DNA of 64,000 nucleotides from Grifola frondosa (taxonomy: Eukaryota; Basidiomycota; Agaricomycetes; Polyporales; Grifolaceae). The notes below the pieces were generated by a model. It had not been told where the DNA came from, ran no database searches, and saw nothing but the letters and a program-made list of their open reading frames with translations. The stretch is taken from NCBI GenBank assembly GCA_001683735.1, contig LUGG01000013.1, positions 744,001 through 808,000 of the forward strand, read 5' to 3'. Position numbers and translations under genes: made by a program. Shown here one piece after another: positions 1-11,810 of the stretch. How positions within the stretch are numbered: the stretch's first letter is position 1; each line of letters opens with the position of its first letter.

Positions 1-307
1 TAGAAAGTTCAAATGCTGGTCCACTGTATGCGTCTCCTGTGGGGCTCCTCAGGACCTTGAAACATAATACGGCAGAGAAGACAACGGACCTCTCCGATCT
101 CACCGCCAATGGGGATGGCCATGATGACGAGCTGGTTCGTTCCACTCTGAGCCACATGTAGCGTTAGATCAACTTCTCACATACTTGGCTATTATGACCG
201 GTCCAAAGCACACGCCGAAATTTGTCGTTCTCGGATGCAAGCTGATAAATGTTTCTAAAGATTGTGATACCCTTTGGAGGTTCTGTATTCGGGTTTGGAG
301 CAGTCAT
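1..307 (-). CDS. Cupin-domain protein, 5' end only (runs off left edge)
   Basis: Three exons can be joined on the minus strand. The ATG at 307-305 opens MTAPNPNTEPPKG, followed by FRRVLWTGHNSQ. A 53-nt intron with a CTAAC branch site leads to LVIMAIPIGGEIGE, and a second intron leads to ETHTVDQHLNFL at the left edge. The GGEIGEE-H-DQ run is the first metal-binding motif of small cupin-2 barrel proteins. Related fungal proteins are annotated as cupin or mannose-6-phosphate isomerase-like, but the substrate is unknown. The second motif lies outside the window. The join is my reconstruction from splice sites and frame; both introns keep the frame. Confidence 0.72.
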
Positions 308-494
308 TATACTGCGGGGAAAAATGTGTGTCCCAGAAAATACTGGACGAGTGCGGCGAGAGGAGGTGCTAGTCACGGGCGAGGGCGAGGGGCACATCAT
401 GGTTGGCTGTGGAGAGACGGTTCTTATATGTGGCCAAGGTCAGTCGCCCCAAAAAGCATCGATGACGCGAATTTAACTTGCTGCGAATATTGTT

Positions 495-518
495 AACGTT
501 CAAACGTTCAAACGTTCA
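495..518. repeat. Three tandem copies of AACGTTCA
   Basis: Perfect 8-bp tandem repeat, three units, about 190 bp upstream of the cupin start codon. The unit contains the palindrome AACGTT. It may be a promoter element or a slippage product; nothing further can be said. Confidence 0.6.
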
Positions 519-591
519 TGTTTCGAAGGGTCTCCAGCATATCTCGATTTGGGACTCAACGCTTCCCGATTTGATCGCGCGACGCATCCTC

Positions 592-730
592 GATGATTAG
601 CATGAGCTGCTTGCCACGGTCTGTTTGTACATCATCAGATTAATATATCGCAACAGAAGAGTATTATCCCTACAGACTGCTTTTGCGACCAAAGTAATCC
701 GCAGAATAACCTGCATATATGCACATATGA
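592..730 (-). pseudogene. Fragment of a phosphate-transporter gene
   Basis: This stretch matches 9429-9568, inside the PHO84-type transporter, over about 135 bp with scattered substitutions and small indels. The copied part covers the exon for [12 protein letters not shown], the following intron and the start of the next exon, so it is a genomic, not a spliced, copy. No other transporter exon is seen beside it. A further short repeat at 741-790 matches 11023-11073, upstream of the intact transporter. It is a decayed fragment with no coding capacity. Confidence 0.75.
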
Positions 731-906
731 CAGCAGGAGAATGTTGATGATAAGCTGACCTCATACTTTACATGGTTCCGGTGTCATACCGTGACGAGCA
801 TTTCATATTGACTATGATTACAGATACAAAGATGAAGTATTCTCCATGCTACAAGGACGATGCCATCAATTCATATGCGAATGAAATCCCTCCGGTATCA
901 CGACCT

Positions 907-2055
907 TCAGGACCAATCATAAGCGTCCGCTCGCCACAAATTCGATGGTCTCAGCTCCCACGGACACTTGAGCCGCACACCAGCTTGATTGCACTTTTCT
1001 TTCAGCGGATCGAAATCTGGGATATCTATCGCGCAACGCCAGGGGACGACCAATTCGGCCAGGTCCGATTCCCCATTAATCACACGGTCAATAGCAGCAG
1101 AAGCTGCATCGTGCCAGAGCGGTGTGTCGGGGCAGGCAGACAGCCACACTTTCCTCAAGCCTTGAGGAAGAAGCCGCAACAGCTCGATGCTGTACATGCC
1201 CTGCGGGCACGTCAATGACTGCAGTTGGGTGAGGCGACGGAGGAGTTCATCCATGAAGCGGGGTTTCTCCATTGCCTCGTGGATTTGAATCGTGAGGTGA
1301 CGAAGTTGTGGGAATGGCAAAGTTATAAGGACCATCCTGAGGTCCTCGGGCTCCTTCCACGTTCCAGTGACGGTGAGATCAAACCTAGCAATGGAGGCTT
1401 GGATAGCCATCAGCATCCTTAAGATGTGAGGTGAGTCGCCGTCTACGACCGTCAAGCTTAGCCGTGTGAGTGAGGGCATGGGATGGAGTTGAAAATCGGG
1501 GTCTACACTCTTGGAAGGGAGAGTAATGCAGAGAGTCTCCAAAGTTTTGATAGACAGGAACTTCTTGACCATATTCATGTCCTGGCAAGGAAATAGGATG
1601 TTGAGACGACGGACGGTCAAATTAGAAATGTCGCGCCACCAATCTGGGATGTGCTGTTGCACATTACCCATCGATCGCAATTGCAACATGTCCAATCGCG
1701 GAAGAGGATGGTCCTGTAGCCATCCGTAGACGTTTCGTTTGTGTTGTGGATCTAGAAGTAACTCTTGTATGGAGTCACGGAGCAGTTTACTTTCTTGGAG
1801 CATCTCCTCCAAATACGAGATTTCTCGTCTTGATCCTGTGAAATCCAACCGAGCTGTCGCAATGAGCGGTATCTTGCGCACCTCGGAACGCCATGTACGA
1901 CAAACGCGAGCAGCGATCTTTCGATCGTCGGGTTCCAGGTGCGAGAGAATAAAGAGGCGAATTTTTTCACGAAGCTCGGCCTCCGATGGCGTGATCGAAA
2001 TGAATTTTCGTCTTTGAAGGATTGTCGACGCGAGACCGAACATATAGCCATACAT
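907..2055 (-). CDS. F-box-like protein with LRR-type C-terminal half
   Basis: A single 382-residue open frame starting at an ATG (MYGYMFGLAS). Residues about 30-60 carry an F-box-like helix set (IRLFILSHLEPDDRKIAARV, then CRTWRSEV). The rest has the irregular leucine/proline spacing of degenerate leucine-rich repeats (for example LPFPQLRHLTIQIHE and LPQGLRKVWLSACPDTPLW). F-box proteins usually link substrates to SCF ubiquitin ligases through Skp1; the mushroom families are greatly expanded and mostly of unknown target. A truncated paralogue lies at 15480-16020. No intron is needed. Function beyond the fold is not known. Confidence 0.7.
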   Translation of the reverse strand: MYGYMFGLASTILQRRKFISITPSEAELREKIRLFILSHLEPDDRKIAARVCRTWRSEVRKIPLIATARLDFTGSRREISYLEEMLQESKLLRDSIQELLLDPQHKRNVYGWLQDHPLPRLDMLQLRSMGNVQQHIPDWWRDISNLTVRRLNILFPCQDMNMVKKFLSIKTLETLCITLPSKSVDPDFQLHPMPSLTRLSLTVVDGDSPHILRMLMAIQASIARFDLTVTGTWKEPEDLRMVLITLPFPQLRHLTIQIHEAMEKPRFMDELLRRLTQLQSLTCPQGMYSIELLRLLPQGLRKVWLSACPDTPLWHDAASAAIDRVINGESDLAELVVPWRCAIDIPDFDPLKEKCNQAGVRLKCPWELRPSNLWRADAYDWS

Positions 2056-3105
2056 GCTGTCAAACGGCGAGAAGCTGCACAGAACGAAGAGCTATCAGCG
2101 CAGGGATTAAATAGACGAAGAACAATAGAGCTCAGACGGAGCCACAGTTTGGTCCAGTCAAAGCTGTGGGGAAGACTGCTGATGTGAGACAGCACGACCA
2201 TCAGCCTCATTCAAGCGATGATCGACATGCCTGCGCCACAAAAGCCACCACAAACAGAAAAGCACAGAGAAATAATGATAGCCACGTGAATCCTAGCTTC
2301 AACATCTTCAGAAAGACGAGCGCCGGAAGCGCAGCTTGTCCAGTACCAGAATATGTCCAAGAAGACAAATCAGGTTCGAACATAGTTCGCGTGTAACGGA
2401 GGAATAAACATAAGGATTCGTGCACCGTTTGCCATGCCAAAGTCTGCAGAAAGACCCTCGGTCAAGGACGGTTAGAGATTACATCATATTTGCCTATAGA
2501 CACGTACGCTGAAGGTGCAGACTACCAATGATCTGGCTCGCTTGCCAGCCTGTGGCAGCCTCTACATGTGGACGGTATTTAGTTGTTCCTCTCTTGTGCA
2601 GAACCTATGATGTGGTCAGCGCTAAATTTCATTCCGGTGCTTGTCCGTCAGTCGACGACTCAAACTGTCTACTTTTCCTCGACACATGTAACGAATGTTG
2701 TGTTAGAAATGACTCCCGAATTTTAGGGGGGACGTCTCCTGGTGTACGCACCGAGCATAGACGGCAAAGACAGCACATGTTTGCGCATTCACGATAGAAA
2801 TGCATAACTTCGCCGAGGATCTCCTTATTCTGCAGTTTTAGTTGTTGTCCAGCCCGTCGCTCGCAAGGTGCAGTCAATAAACTCGCACAAAAAATTTCGA
2901 CCGATCTAGTGCTGAATTGCCCGAGTAAGGTACAAGGGATGTGTAGTCTCTATTCAAACTTTGGTCTCGACAATGCAAACTGAGGGCAGAATATACTTAA
3001 AACAGATACTGATCAGGTTGAGACAGCTGATTGAACGCTCTCCTGCCTCGATTCGGAGAGCAAGCTAGTATCATCCTAGAGAGCGCTCGATTAAGAACGA
3101 GATGC
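2056..3105. other. Intergenic; holds a diverged repeat at 2615-2830
   Basis: No convincing gene. Positions 2615-2830 match 16025-16280 with many substitutions (shared blocks around AGCGCTAAA, TTCCGGTGCTTGT, GTGTTAGAAAT and TTTGCGCATTC). In both places the repeat follows F-box sequence, so it belongs to the same duplicated module. Translated on the minus strand, both copies give a similar short peptide (EILGEVMHFYRECAN here), possibly an old exon. The remainder looks non-coding. Confidence 0.55.
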
Positions 3106-5012
3106 TCACTCTAACACGGAAATTTGCGGGCTCACAGAAGGTATAGGAATCTGTATGGACCTGTCAAGTCTTAATGATGCGCCAGATCGGGATGCAAGGT
3201 CAAATGATTCCAGCCGGTATGTGATCTTCCTGAGATCTTCACGCCGATTCAAACTGGAGGACGCGTAAATGTATATGAGCACGAAGCCGTACTTAGAGCG
3301 GATGCTTCAGAAACGTACGTTGCTAACAATGAATTGATGTACACTGTTAGGTGGTCAGCCGCAGCAATGCACATGATGGATCAAAACATGACCTACGTTT
3401 ACTCGTCATAATATAGAATAGGCTCCAAATCTCCTTAGTTGATACACCGACGAACTATGGGAAGAAACCATTCAATGTTAAGATCCAGCAAAAAGAACCG
3501 TAACGCACAAGAACCACTGTAAGCATCTGCACAATGCTGGTTGCAATTATGAGCAACCGTCTCATGTCCGAGTCGAAGCGCTGTGTCTCACCACGTCAGA
3601 ATTCCTCGGTTCATGCTGAAGATGATGAGCTTGTCCATCAATGTATCGGTCCTAAGATCGTTACAGATAGGTTTTTTAATACCAACACACGCGCAACAAG
3701 AATGTAACATACGATTTGAATCCGTTCTTTGCCAACCAGAAATAGTAACACAGGGATGCAGTGATCATAATGTCGCTGAACGCGTCGATTCCAAGGGTAC
3801 ATCCGATGAGAATCTACGCATGCGTCGTTGAATGAATAAACTTCAATGATTCGATACATGGGGAATTACTGACCGGCACTTTTGATGATCCAAGCGCAGT
3901 GAAGAAGCCAGTCTTGATAACCTCCGCGGACATTGCTGTAGGCGAAGTACCGGTAAGCTAAGTGAGCGTGTCATATCACTGGAGCAGGGTATTCACCAAT
4001 TCCTAGAACTGTATCCAGGTGAGCAATTGAGCAATATCATAAATATAGCATATTCGTGCACACTCAAAGCTGTGACCGAGGTAAAGAGCTATATAATCCG
4101 GACGTCAGAAAATGATGTCACATATGCGAGGATCCAAGATACTCACAATGACAGAGATAATGAGTTTGTTTTTGCTGGAAACTAGAAGTCCCATCTTGAG
4201 ACGGGACATCAGTAGATAATTATCGAATGCGTACTATGCCAGACGCTATATGCGAAGTAAACTGGTAGAGAGCTGCAGATAAGTCAATGTTGCTTGTCCC
4301 AAGGAAAGCAGCGCACCTCTGCACGACAAATATGACCAGGACCTGTGAATAGTTGAGCCTCTTTGGAAAAAATGAAAATGTCAGGAGGAAGCCCGATTAC
4401 CGTGAGCAGATTTTCGACCTGAATGTGTTAGAGTTAGGCTGGGATATTGACATCCGATGAAATGATATACCCACACAAAAAGGTCTGAATTAGACCACAA
4501 ATTCAGGATATCATCAACAGTCAAGAGTGTAACCGATGACATACGTATTAATCTTTGCCAGAGCACCAACGTCACCGTGGTGAGTAATAAGATATCGATA
4601 CATTCCTTGAGAGGTACAGATTGTTGTGGCGGCATCTAGAAGGCTACACAAAAAGTTTGAGAACTTATCACAGGAACTAAATGGACATGCTTACGCGACA
4701 ATCGCCACCTGAAAGCGTATTCTACGTGAATATCGTGGCATCCGAGGTCTTTATTACCTACTGTAAACTTCAGGGTTATTCTGTCTTCGCCATATGTCCG
4801 ATAGTAATAGAAAGTCTGGAGCAGCTACCATATCGTCAGGTCAAGAACTCGGTTGATACAAAGTAGAAACATACAGAGATCCCATAAAGGCTAGAAATTC
4901 GCAGAAGAGATGGTAAGCACATCATACGAGAGAGGGGAAAAATGCAGACTCGCCACAGAGAGAGGATAAATCCAATGAAGTGCATCCCTACAGTTGAATC
5001 GAACTGAGACAT
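3106..5012 (-). CDS. DUF6534 seven-helix membrane protein, intron-rich
   Basis: Exons pieced together on the minus strand fit the basidiomycete DUF6534 family. The start is MSQFDSTVGMHFIGFILSL at 5012. Then come LLQTFYYYRTYGEDRITLKF, MYRYLITHHGDVGALAKINT, LKMGLLVSSKNKLIISVIV, ILIGCTLGIDAFSD with CYYFWLAKNGFKS, TDTLMDKLIIFSMNRGILT, YINSLLAT, and a tail LNRREDLRKITYR ending at a TGA at 3108-3106. At least seven introns of roughly 50-90 nt are implied. The first appears to use a GC donor (GCGAGT). The family is predicted to be an integral membrane protein with a receptor-like helix layout and no known ligand. A TATATAAATA box lies about 165 bp upstream. Middle exon limits are approximate; identity is firm. 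Confidence 0.8.
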
Positions 5013-5439
5013 GATGGGCGATCCATAGTGCGCCTGGCGAATGCGACTTATGTGTCAGCTCACAGCGCTACGAGCCATCAGTGATATTAATATGAGCGGT
5101 AAGGTCTGACAGAGCATGCGTCCCGATTGTGCTGAGTCTGATCGGACCGAGTAATAGATACTAGCCCCAAGTATATTTATATAATGCTTCGATAGCAAAG
5201 GAAGAGAGAGAGCAAATAAAGCTATCTCGATGGCCACTTGTTCGTGCCTGCCGCTACTAGTACCATATTTAGGCAAGTTCCGAACCCTGGGAATTTGCGG
5301 GCAGACGCCCGCGGTAGTTCGCTCGGGCCACGTTAATTTTTCCAGGCCCGGAATTTTGGACTTCAACGCTTCACCAGCATAACCCATGCTCAGAACCTCG
5401 ATGACTATTTTCAACGTCTACTATGAAATGATGAATCCA

Positions 5440-6105
5440 CTATTTCGATGAAGACAAATATGAAGCTTTCGCTCGTCCGGTTTTGAGAACAGCAGTGACG
5501 TTGGAAACGGTGAGGATGAGGTCCTTACACCAATATATAGGACCCCTGGCGCAAGGATGCCATTCGCGACCGTACTTATGAGACCACCAAAGCCGCTGCA
5601 TCAGAATACTCTGCCATTTACTTCTGTGCTCAAAAGCCAAGTACGCATATTCATGTTCTATCTTATCACGATAATCGAATTCTTGTAGATAGCAAATATG
5701 TAAATGCGTACAATAGGAAGCTTTCTTGCTCCTTTGCAAACGATCGTCGAAGGGCGTATCACAGAATATGTCCACGCATGCAGCCATCCATAAATCAATA
5801 TTTTTCAGGTCCGATCCTTCGTCCCAGATACTATGTGCACTCAGCACTGGCCTATTATTAAGGAAGGCAATGAGATTCAGTAAGCAGATAGCAAGGTATC
5901 CTTTACCCTCTCGTACCTTTTTTTGAACGCAGTGATTCGTCGATAACAGGTCTTTGAAAGCCAGCGAAATTGAATTACTCATAAAATTATTTTTGAATGG
6001 CACTTGCCATGCGGTGGATAAGTAGCAGCAGCCACGTTGTTGATACTGATATCTTTCTTTGCCACTCCCAGTCTCCCACCCAGCCATGGAACCTCGTGCA
6101 CTCAC
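5440..6105 (-). CDS. Uncharacterised open frame, 221 codons
   Basis: Long for chance, with Met start choices at codon 1 and at MSNSISLAFKDLL. The product has a hydrophobic patch (GYLAICLLNLIAFLNN) and many aromatic and cysteine residues in its second half (CTHLHICYLQEFDYRDK). I recognise no family. Its 5' end overlaps the antisense side of the amidoligase gene's first visible exon, which argues against the first Met being used. It may be a real small gene, a decayed gene or chance. Confidence 0.3.
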   Translation of the reverse strand: MSARGSMAGWETGSGKERYQYQQRGCCYLSTAWQVPFKNNFMSNSISLAFKDLLSTNHCVQKKVREGKGYLAICLLNLIAFLNNRPVLSAHSIWDEGSDLKNIDLWMAACVDIFCDTPFDDRLQRSKKASYCTHLHICYLQEFDYRDKIEHEYAYLAFEHRSKWQSILMQRLWWSHKYGREWHPCARGPIYWCKDLILTVSNVTAVLKTGRAKASYLSSSK

Positions 6106-7070
6106 CTCGGTATTGAGCTTGAGATGCTCGCGAGAGGATTTCGGTTCTTCAAAAAACTCAGAAGATCTTGTCCGTCATGTCCTCCAGAGGGTAACATCAC
6201 CGCCACCAGCACATAAGAAGAAGCCGCGTACTAGAGGTGGCGGAATCATCCCAATTCGGAGACAAAGAATGGCAAGTTGGCCAAGACCCTACAGTGTCTC
6301 AAGCACGCGAGCCTGGTGAAGCCAAAAGATACGATGCAGTTGAACTGATCTCGCCAATCTTTAAAGATGGCAACAAAGACTGGCACAAACAAGTCGAGAA
6401 GATTATCGCCACGCTCAAGAACAGGCTGACCGTAATCACCAACGAGACCGCCGGTTATCATGTCCATGTTGGATTGGGCCGAGGACCTGATGCTCGCTTT
6501 AAGTTGACAGATCTTAAGAAGATCGCGGTTGTCTTCATCATCTACGAGAGTGAGTTCCAACCATATCCTTCGCTGCGCCGTGCTGAAGGGATTACACCAA
6601 TAGAAGATATTGATGTGCTCCATGCTCCTCATCGTTCCATCCGCATCAACCGAAGCCTTCCGGAGAATATCTTCCTGTTATCCAATCGCAAGTATGCATT
6701 TCCAAGGATGAGCAAAGGTAGGATTGTCAAGAGAATCTACCGGACCAAGAATATATCGGAACTGCAACATCTCGTAAATCGAATCCCGGAACAAGAACTT
6801 AAGGACGCGGCCAAATCGCGCCCTCACAGATATTACAAGATCAATCTGTTGAGTCTCGATGTTCACCGCACTGTCGAGTTCCGTCAACACGCGGGAACCG
6901 TAAATCCGGAGAAAATCTGTGCCTGGGCCGACTTCGTGCTTGCCGTAGTGAGCGCGGCGATGAGTTACAGCGAGGACAAGTTGCGGGACCTTGTCGCCTC
7001 TGGTGCTGCTCTCGTGCCGACTTTCGTGAAGCAGGAGCTGTACGATGCCGTGAAAAACACTGCGAATTAG
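6072..7070 (+). CDS. Amidoligase-domain protein (COOH-NH2 ligase fold), 5' end unresolved
   Basis: The frame ending at 7070 carries hallmarks of the amidoligase_2 family: YDAVELISPIF, then AGYHVHVGLGRG, then HRTVEFRQHAGTV near the C-terminus. An upstream exon in another frame supplies the expected N-terminal LGIELEML. A 44-nt intron at 6191-6234 (donor GTAAC, acceptor CTAG) joins them in frame to give the bridge WQVGQDPTV before YDAVEL. No ATG is in frame before LGIELEML, so a further 5' exon or a missed start is likely. The family is predicted to form amide bonds between carboxylates and amines, related to glutamine-synthetase and glutamate-cysteine ligase folds. Substrates of the fungal members are unknown. 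The final third is alpha-helical. Confidence 0.72.
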
Positions 7071-7619
7071 GATTGGCGAGTAGCACAGGACTATCTCCTC
7101 GTTGTTGCATTCCAACTGACACATCAGTACTTTATCTCCCAGAAGTTCCTTGCTTTCTACGAGCAGTCAACGGTGCCATGTGTCAATGTCGTTTATTACA
7201 TCATGATGATTGTCTTATTTGCCGATGGATAGTAAATTGTTATCGTCCACGATATTAGCATGTTGTGATACTCATCACCAACGTATTCTCGTCATCCTAA
7301 GTACACCAGTGGCACCCGGTTTGGTAAGTCGTTCTGCAACGATCCGCCCACGGAACCCGACAGCTTCGAAGCAAAAGCAAGTACATTCTTCTAATTAGGT
7401 TCGCCGGTAAGTATAGATATACGTTCTCGACTAGATTAGGGGATCATAGCGTGCCCAGCAACGCGCAAGCATCAATCTGTATGCGCCACTCTCGATTTCG
7501 TTAAGTCGTTAGCGTGTGCAAAGAGCCCCTGGGGGACGTTTTACGTTTTACAGCCTCCCCGTCATTCACACTAGCCCCTTGTTGGTGTTTTATGATTCGG
7601 TAAGTAGCCGTGATGCTGA
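7071..7619. other. Intergenic between convergent genes
   Basis: This holds the 3' flanks of the amidoligase (plus) and the phosphate transporter (minus). I see no other gene or clear repeat. Confidence 0.5.
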
Positions 7620-10305
7620 CTACTTTGCAGCCTGGCGTTGTTCCTCGGCATAGATGACATCCGGGTCGCGGCCGCGAACCTCGGGCAAGAGCAGCGTGAC
7701 CACTACAACACAGCGTGTCAACTTCAAACAACTTTCACGCTTTGAATCAAAATTTACCTGCACCTGCAACACAGCAGCCAAAGAAGACTAATTCCCAAGA
7801 CCATCAGAGGACATCAGGGAGAGAGACAAGGACAAATAAAACGTACTCCAGAGAACCGCAGGTGTGCCGATGGACTTCGTGAGCTTGTTAAAGGCGAGCG
7901 CCGAGATGATGGCCCCGACCTTACCGGACGCTGCGGACATGCCGTGTGCGGAGGCTCGGAAGCGAGTGGGGAAAACTTCGGCGGGGTAACACTACAAATA
8001 ACGACCAGTGAGTATCAATTTTCCACAAGGGAGATCCTCAAGCCAACACATACATATGATGTGCTAAAAAAGAGTATAATGAGTATCAAAATACGACAGT
8101 GGACAGCGGCAGGAACGTACGTATTCGCTCCGAAGTTGAAGAAGAACTGCAGGAACGCGAAGCACACAATGAAGGACACAGTGCTCAACGTATAGAACTT
8201 TCCCGCAAGGATCCCCACTGTCAAACACGCCAAGAAATCGGGATGAGCCTTGATCGATTGATCTTGCACAAGATGGAAGACGAACGTACAAAATAGGGCA
8301 GCCATAAGGAAACCCTGGATCTGGATCCACTTCCGGCCGAGCTTCTCGATCGTCAAGATCGTCGCATAGTACCCTATTCTCCCTCAACAACCGTTTCTAC
8401 AAGGACGACATAACATGAGACTCACCAGGCACAAATCCAAGTGCAGTGATGATCAGATTTCCAATACCGATTCTGAAGAGCCTATGCCAAGGTGAGCCTG
8501 AGCTGCCATCAAAGCCAATTTGCTGGAGGACGACATTCTGGTTAAGATTGATACCATAGAATCTAATTGCATGCGTATAGTTAGATCACCTGCGAAGGAA
8601 AGAAATAGGAAGGTGCCACACACGCAATATCGAGGAGGAACCAGCTCCCACAGGTGCCAATGAGGATCTTGGCATGGCGCCACTCCGAGAAATATTTAAT
8701 GAACTCTGCGCAGAATGTGTCAGGATTCTCGTCCACTACCGATCAGTATATCTCGCACCAGAAAAATGGCTCTTCTTCGCGGCAGCGAGCTTCCCCGCGT
8801 CTCGTGAATTCATCTCTTCGGTTGACAATGTCGAATCACGCGAGGATACAGCCTTTTCCGCGACGCCTGGATCTGCCTCGGCCTTCCTTTTCAGCTCGTC
8901 GATCTCGTCCTTGTTAGAGGCTGCATTTTTCTGAGCCTCCTTGAAACGCATCGACTCGGGCAGGGTCAGCCGCTGGTAGAGTGTACCAAATGCAGGAATA
9001 AGCGACAGTCCGACAAGGATTCGCCAGACTGAACCAACATTAAGTACAACACCTGCAATGATCAGGATGGGGGAACACACCTCCGTCGACTTTGCTGGTT
9101 TTTCCCTCATCTTCCATAACGTGTTTGTAACATGCAAGTACGATGATGGTGGCCAAGCTGCCTGCGAACGAGCCCCAGCCCTGGTTCGCAAAGATGTATG
9201 CGAGCAACGTGCCACGCCGACGCAGGTTCGCGCGGTCCGTAGCGACCGATGCAGACATCGGATAATCGCCGCCAATTCCGATACCGAGGATTATGCGCCA
9301 TATACCGAGCCATATGAGCGCACCATTAGCAGATATTGAGCCTATAGTAAGACAGGTCGGATAAGGGGAGGTGAAAGTACAGACTGAGGCTCACCGGTGG
9401 GATCGCAGATACAGAATATCGTGGCGAAGATGATTAGCATGAGCTCCTTGCCGTCTATTTGTATGTCATCAGATTAACCAACATATCGCAACACAAGAGT
9501 ATTATACGCACAGACTGCTTTGCGACCAAAGTAATCGGCAGAATAACCTGGATATATGCGCATATAATTGTTAGTGTGTACAGAATCGAATGGCAGACAA
9601 ACAAGGATAACGAGTTGTGCTTAAGGCACATTACAGCTAGATATTGCGACATCGAAATGATGTGCCCGCTATATCTTTGTCAACATCAGCTGTCACCGGA
9701 CGATCCGTGCCCATGCCCCATTGACATGAGCAAGTGATCTCAGCAATCGCAGATGAAGAGAAAAGATAGACGAGAGCTGCAAACTGCGTGTGATACAGCA
9801 AGTGATAAATGAACAACGTACCGAAACTGAATTGACCGATCACACTCCCGATGTTGGCGCCAGCCTTGACAAAACCTTCCAAGCCGGATGGAAGGCTCCC
9901 GCCACCATACAAACGGTATTGAAGCATGGTAGCAACAGGCTGTGGAGAACTATTGAGCAGAGACGATGGTCGATGAACGCGTTAACACACATTGATTATA
10001 AAAAGATCATAAGCTGTGAGAAGAATATAAGCCATAAAACGATTATAAATGCCTTTAACGCACCGTCTAAGAAGAATCCGACCTAGACACAAATAAATGG
10101 ATGGTTTAGTACTGGTCGTGTGACCTTGCGCGGGATATCAAAAACCTACACCAGCGATACCTAAAAGTTTGACCTCACGGTAGGAGAGGAGGAAAGGCAA
10201 TCGAGCATCGCCTTCGCGCTCGTACTCCTCGAGACCAGATCTGTAAGTATGGGTTTCGGACTGAGAGGTGGGAGGACTTGGGACGGGTTCCGGAGGATGT
10301 GACAT
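7620..10305 (-). CDS. PHO84: High-affinity phosphate:H+ symporter, PHO84 type (MFS)
   Basis: At least nine introns interrupt a complete transporter of roughly 570 residues. From the ATG at 10305: [12 protein letters not shown], then [10 protein letters not shown] and [13 protein letters not shown] (helix 1), [20 protein letters not shown] (MFS motif with the GRK turn), [19 protein letters not shown] (the PHO84 signature GGDYP-S), [40 protein letters not shown], the charged central loop, [74 protein letters not shown] and the tail [19 protein letters not shown]. All exon joins tested keep the frame, so this gene looks intact. The family imports inorganic phosphate at the plasma membrane with protons and is typically induced by phosphate starvation. 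A fragment is copied at 592-730. Confidence 0.92.
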
Positions 10306-11500
10306 GTCTAGAAAGTAAAGAACGAAGGGAGCACTGCAGAGAGAACACTGGAGGACTATTTATGAGCAAAAATAACGGCGATGAGCAAAGGACGCACGTT
10401 GGTGGACTCTCTCCAGCGACTCCACTTGACTAAACGCTAACCGTTACGCGTGTGTGGGAGGTGAGCAAGTAACGGGCGCTTGTGAGCAAAACATGTTCTA
10501 TATATGGCAATACGGCACCTCTCCAGCGCCTGTCAATCCGCTCTCGGTGCTTCGGCGCTGACATCCGCGTGAAGATCTCCTCCCTGCACGTCCAGGCCCT
10601 CGACGAGCTTCAACATAGTTCAACAACACTGGCAAAACATTGGTCCGTTACGCTTCCTCCGAGTGTCCGTGACTCCCCTCTGCCTCTCGAATGCGTGCGG
10701 CCCATTCTAGAGTTGCATACGTACCAGTTCTCAGCCTTTGCAAAGGAACATCTGGTTCGCGTGACTCACCTTGGACTGCAGCTGCGCTCGAAAAGCTTCA
10801 AAGCTGAGTATTATGAATATTGTAAGTGTAACCTCATATGACAAAAAGGCGGCCGCTGGTGACATCCGTTCCGATTCTATTTTTATAGCCGGTGACGCTA
10901 TTGCCAAATTGTTTACTGCAAATTTTCTTACAGGCGGAACGTGCAAAGAATGTCATGCCATTTGACAAATAGCGAGCAACTCATGAATAGCCTCAAGTCA
11001 GGTTGAGTGGCAGCAGAAAACATGTTTATGAAAAGCTGATCTCATGCTTTGCATGGTTCCAGCGTCGTATGGTTGGGGACATCCATCACCAAAAAGTCCA
11101 AAGTCTGGTGGACGTTGCAGTGTCCGGCCAGACACGTGCAATCTGGCCAGGGAGGCCACGAGGCTACCAGACTGCGCGCGTCTTGCCAGATAGGGCAAGC
11201 GCCCAGCAGAGCGTGCAGCAGGTCGCGTCGGTCCTGCACATGTAGGTACTCTCTTGCATAGCAGTTGAAGTACCTTGTAATGTTATGGTATAGTGTGCAT
11301 CCGATTGTAATAAACTATTTTTCGCTGTGTCTAAGTACAAAAATGAGGGGTTCAGGCTTGATCAAATCGGGGTATGGACCTTCTAAATTAGGCGCTTACC
11401 TCTCTTATTCGCAACGTTAACGTTGAACGTTTTCGATGTTTTCTTAAGACGTCACGCTTCCTCTCGATCTTGGCCCTTATAAAAAGTACTCCCACCTGCA
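10306..11500. other. Intergenic; short repeat shared with 741-790
   Basis: No gene I can support. A 119-codon open frame at 10482-10841 has no recognisable domain. Positions 11023-11073 match 741-790 at about 80%. The 11,090-11,240 part is rich in short CCAGAC and GTCTGGC words that recur at 13,985-14,230, suggesting a decayed repeat family. Confidence 0.4.
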
Positions 11501-11810
11501 ATGGACTTCATCTTTTCTTTCCCCGGATGTCTCACCATGAGCCTTTCAATCTCGAGTCTACTCTCTCGCTCCGAGTCTTCTGACTGGACGCGCATATATC
11601 GACCTCTAGCAGACCAAAACACGCCTTCTCGCTCCCTGACCTGTTTATCCACCTCAAGCTCTTCTTCATCTAGACCACTGCGGACTTCCTCGTACCTGGT
11701 ATGCTATACGTTTTTCCTTCTGCTTCCGCTTGTCGTGATATGCTTTACAGTGACGGACCCGTACAGGTGCATCGCGCGCTCGGTCTTCGAGCCGCGCATC
11801 GCGCTCGGAT

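Noticed and set aside
5055..5414. 119-codon minus-strand open frame upstream of the DUF6534 gene
   Set aside because: It covers the TATA box and leader of that gene and lacks a family match; better read as promoter and 5' UTR.
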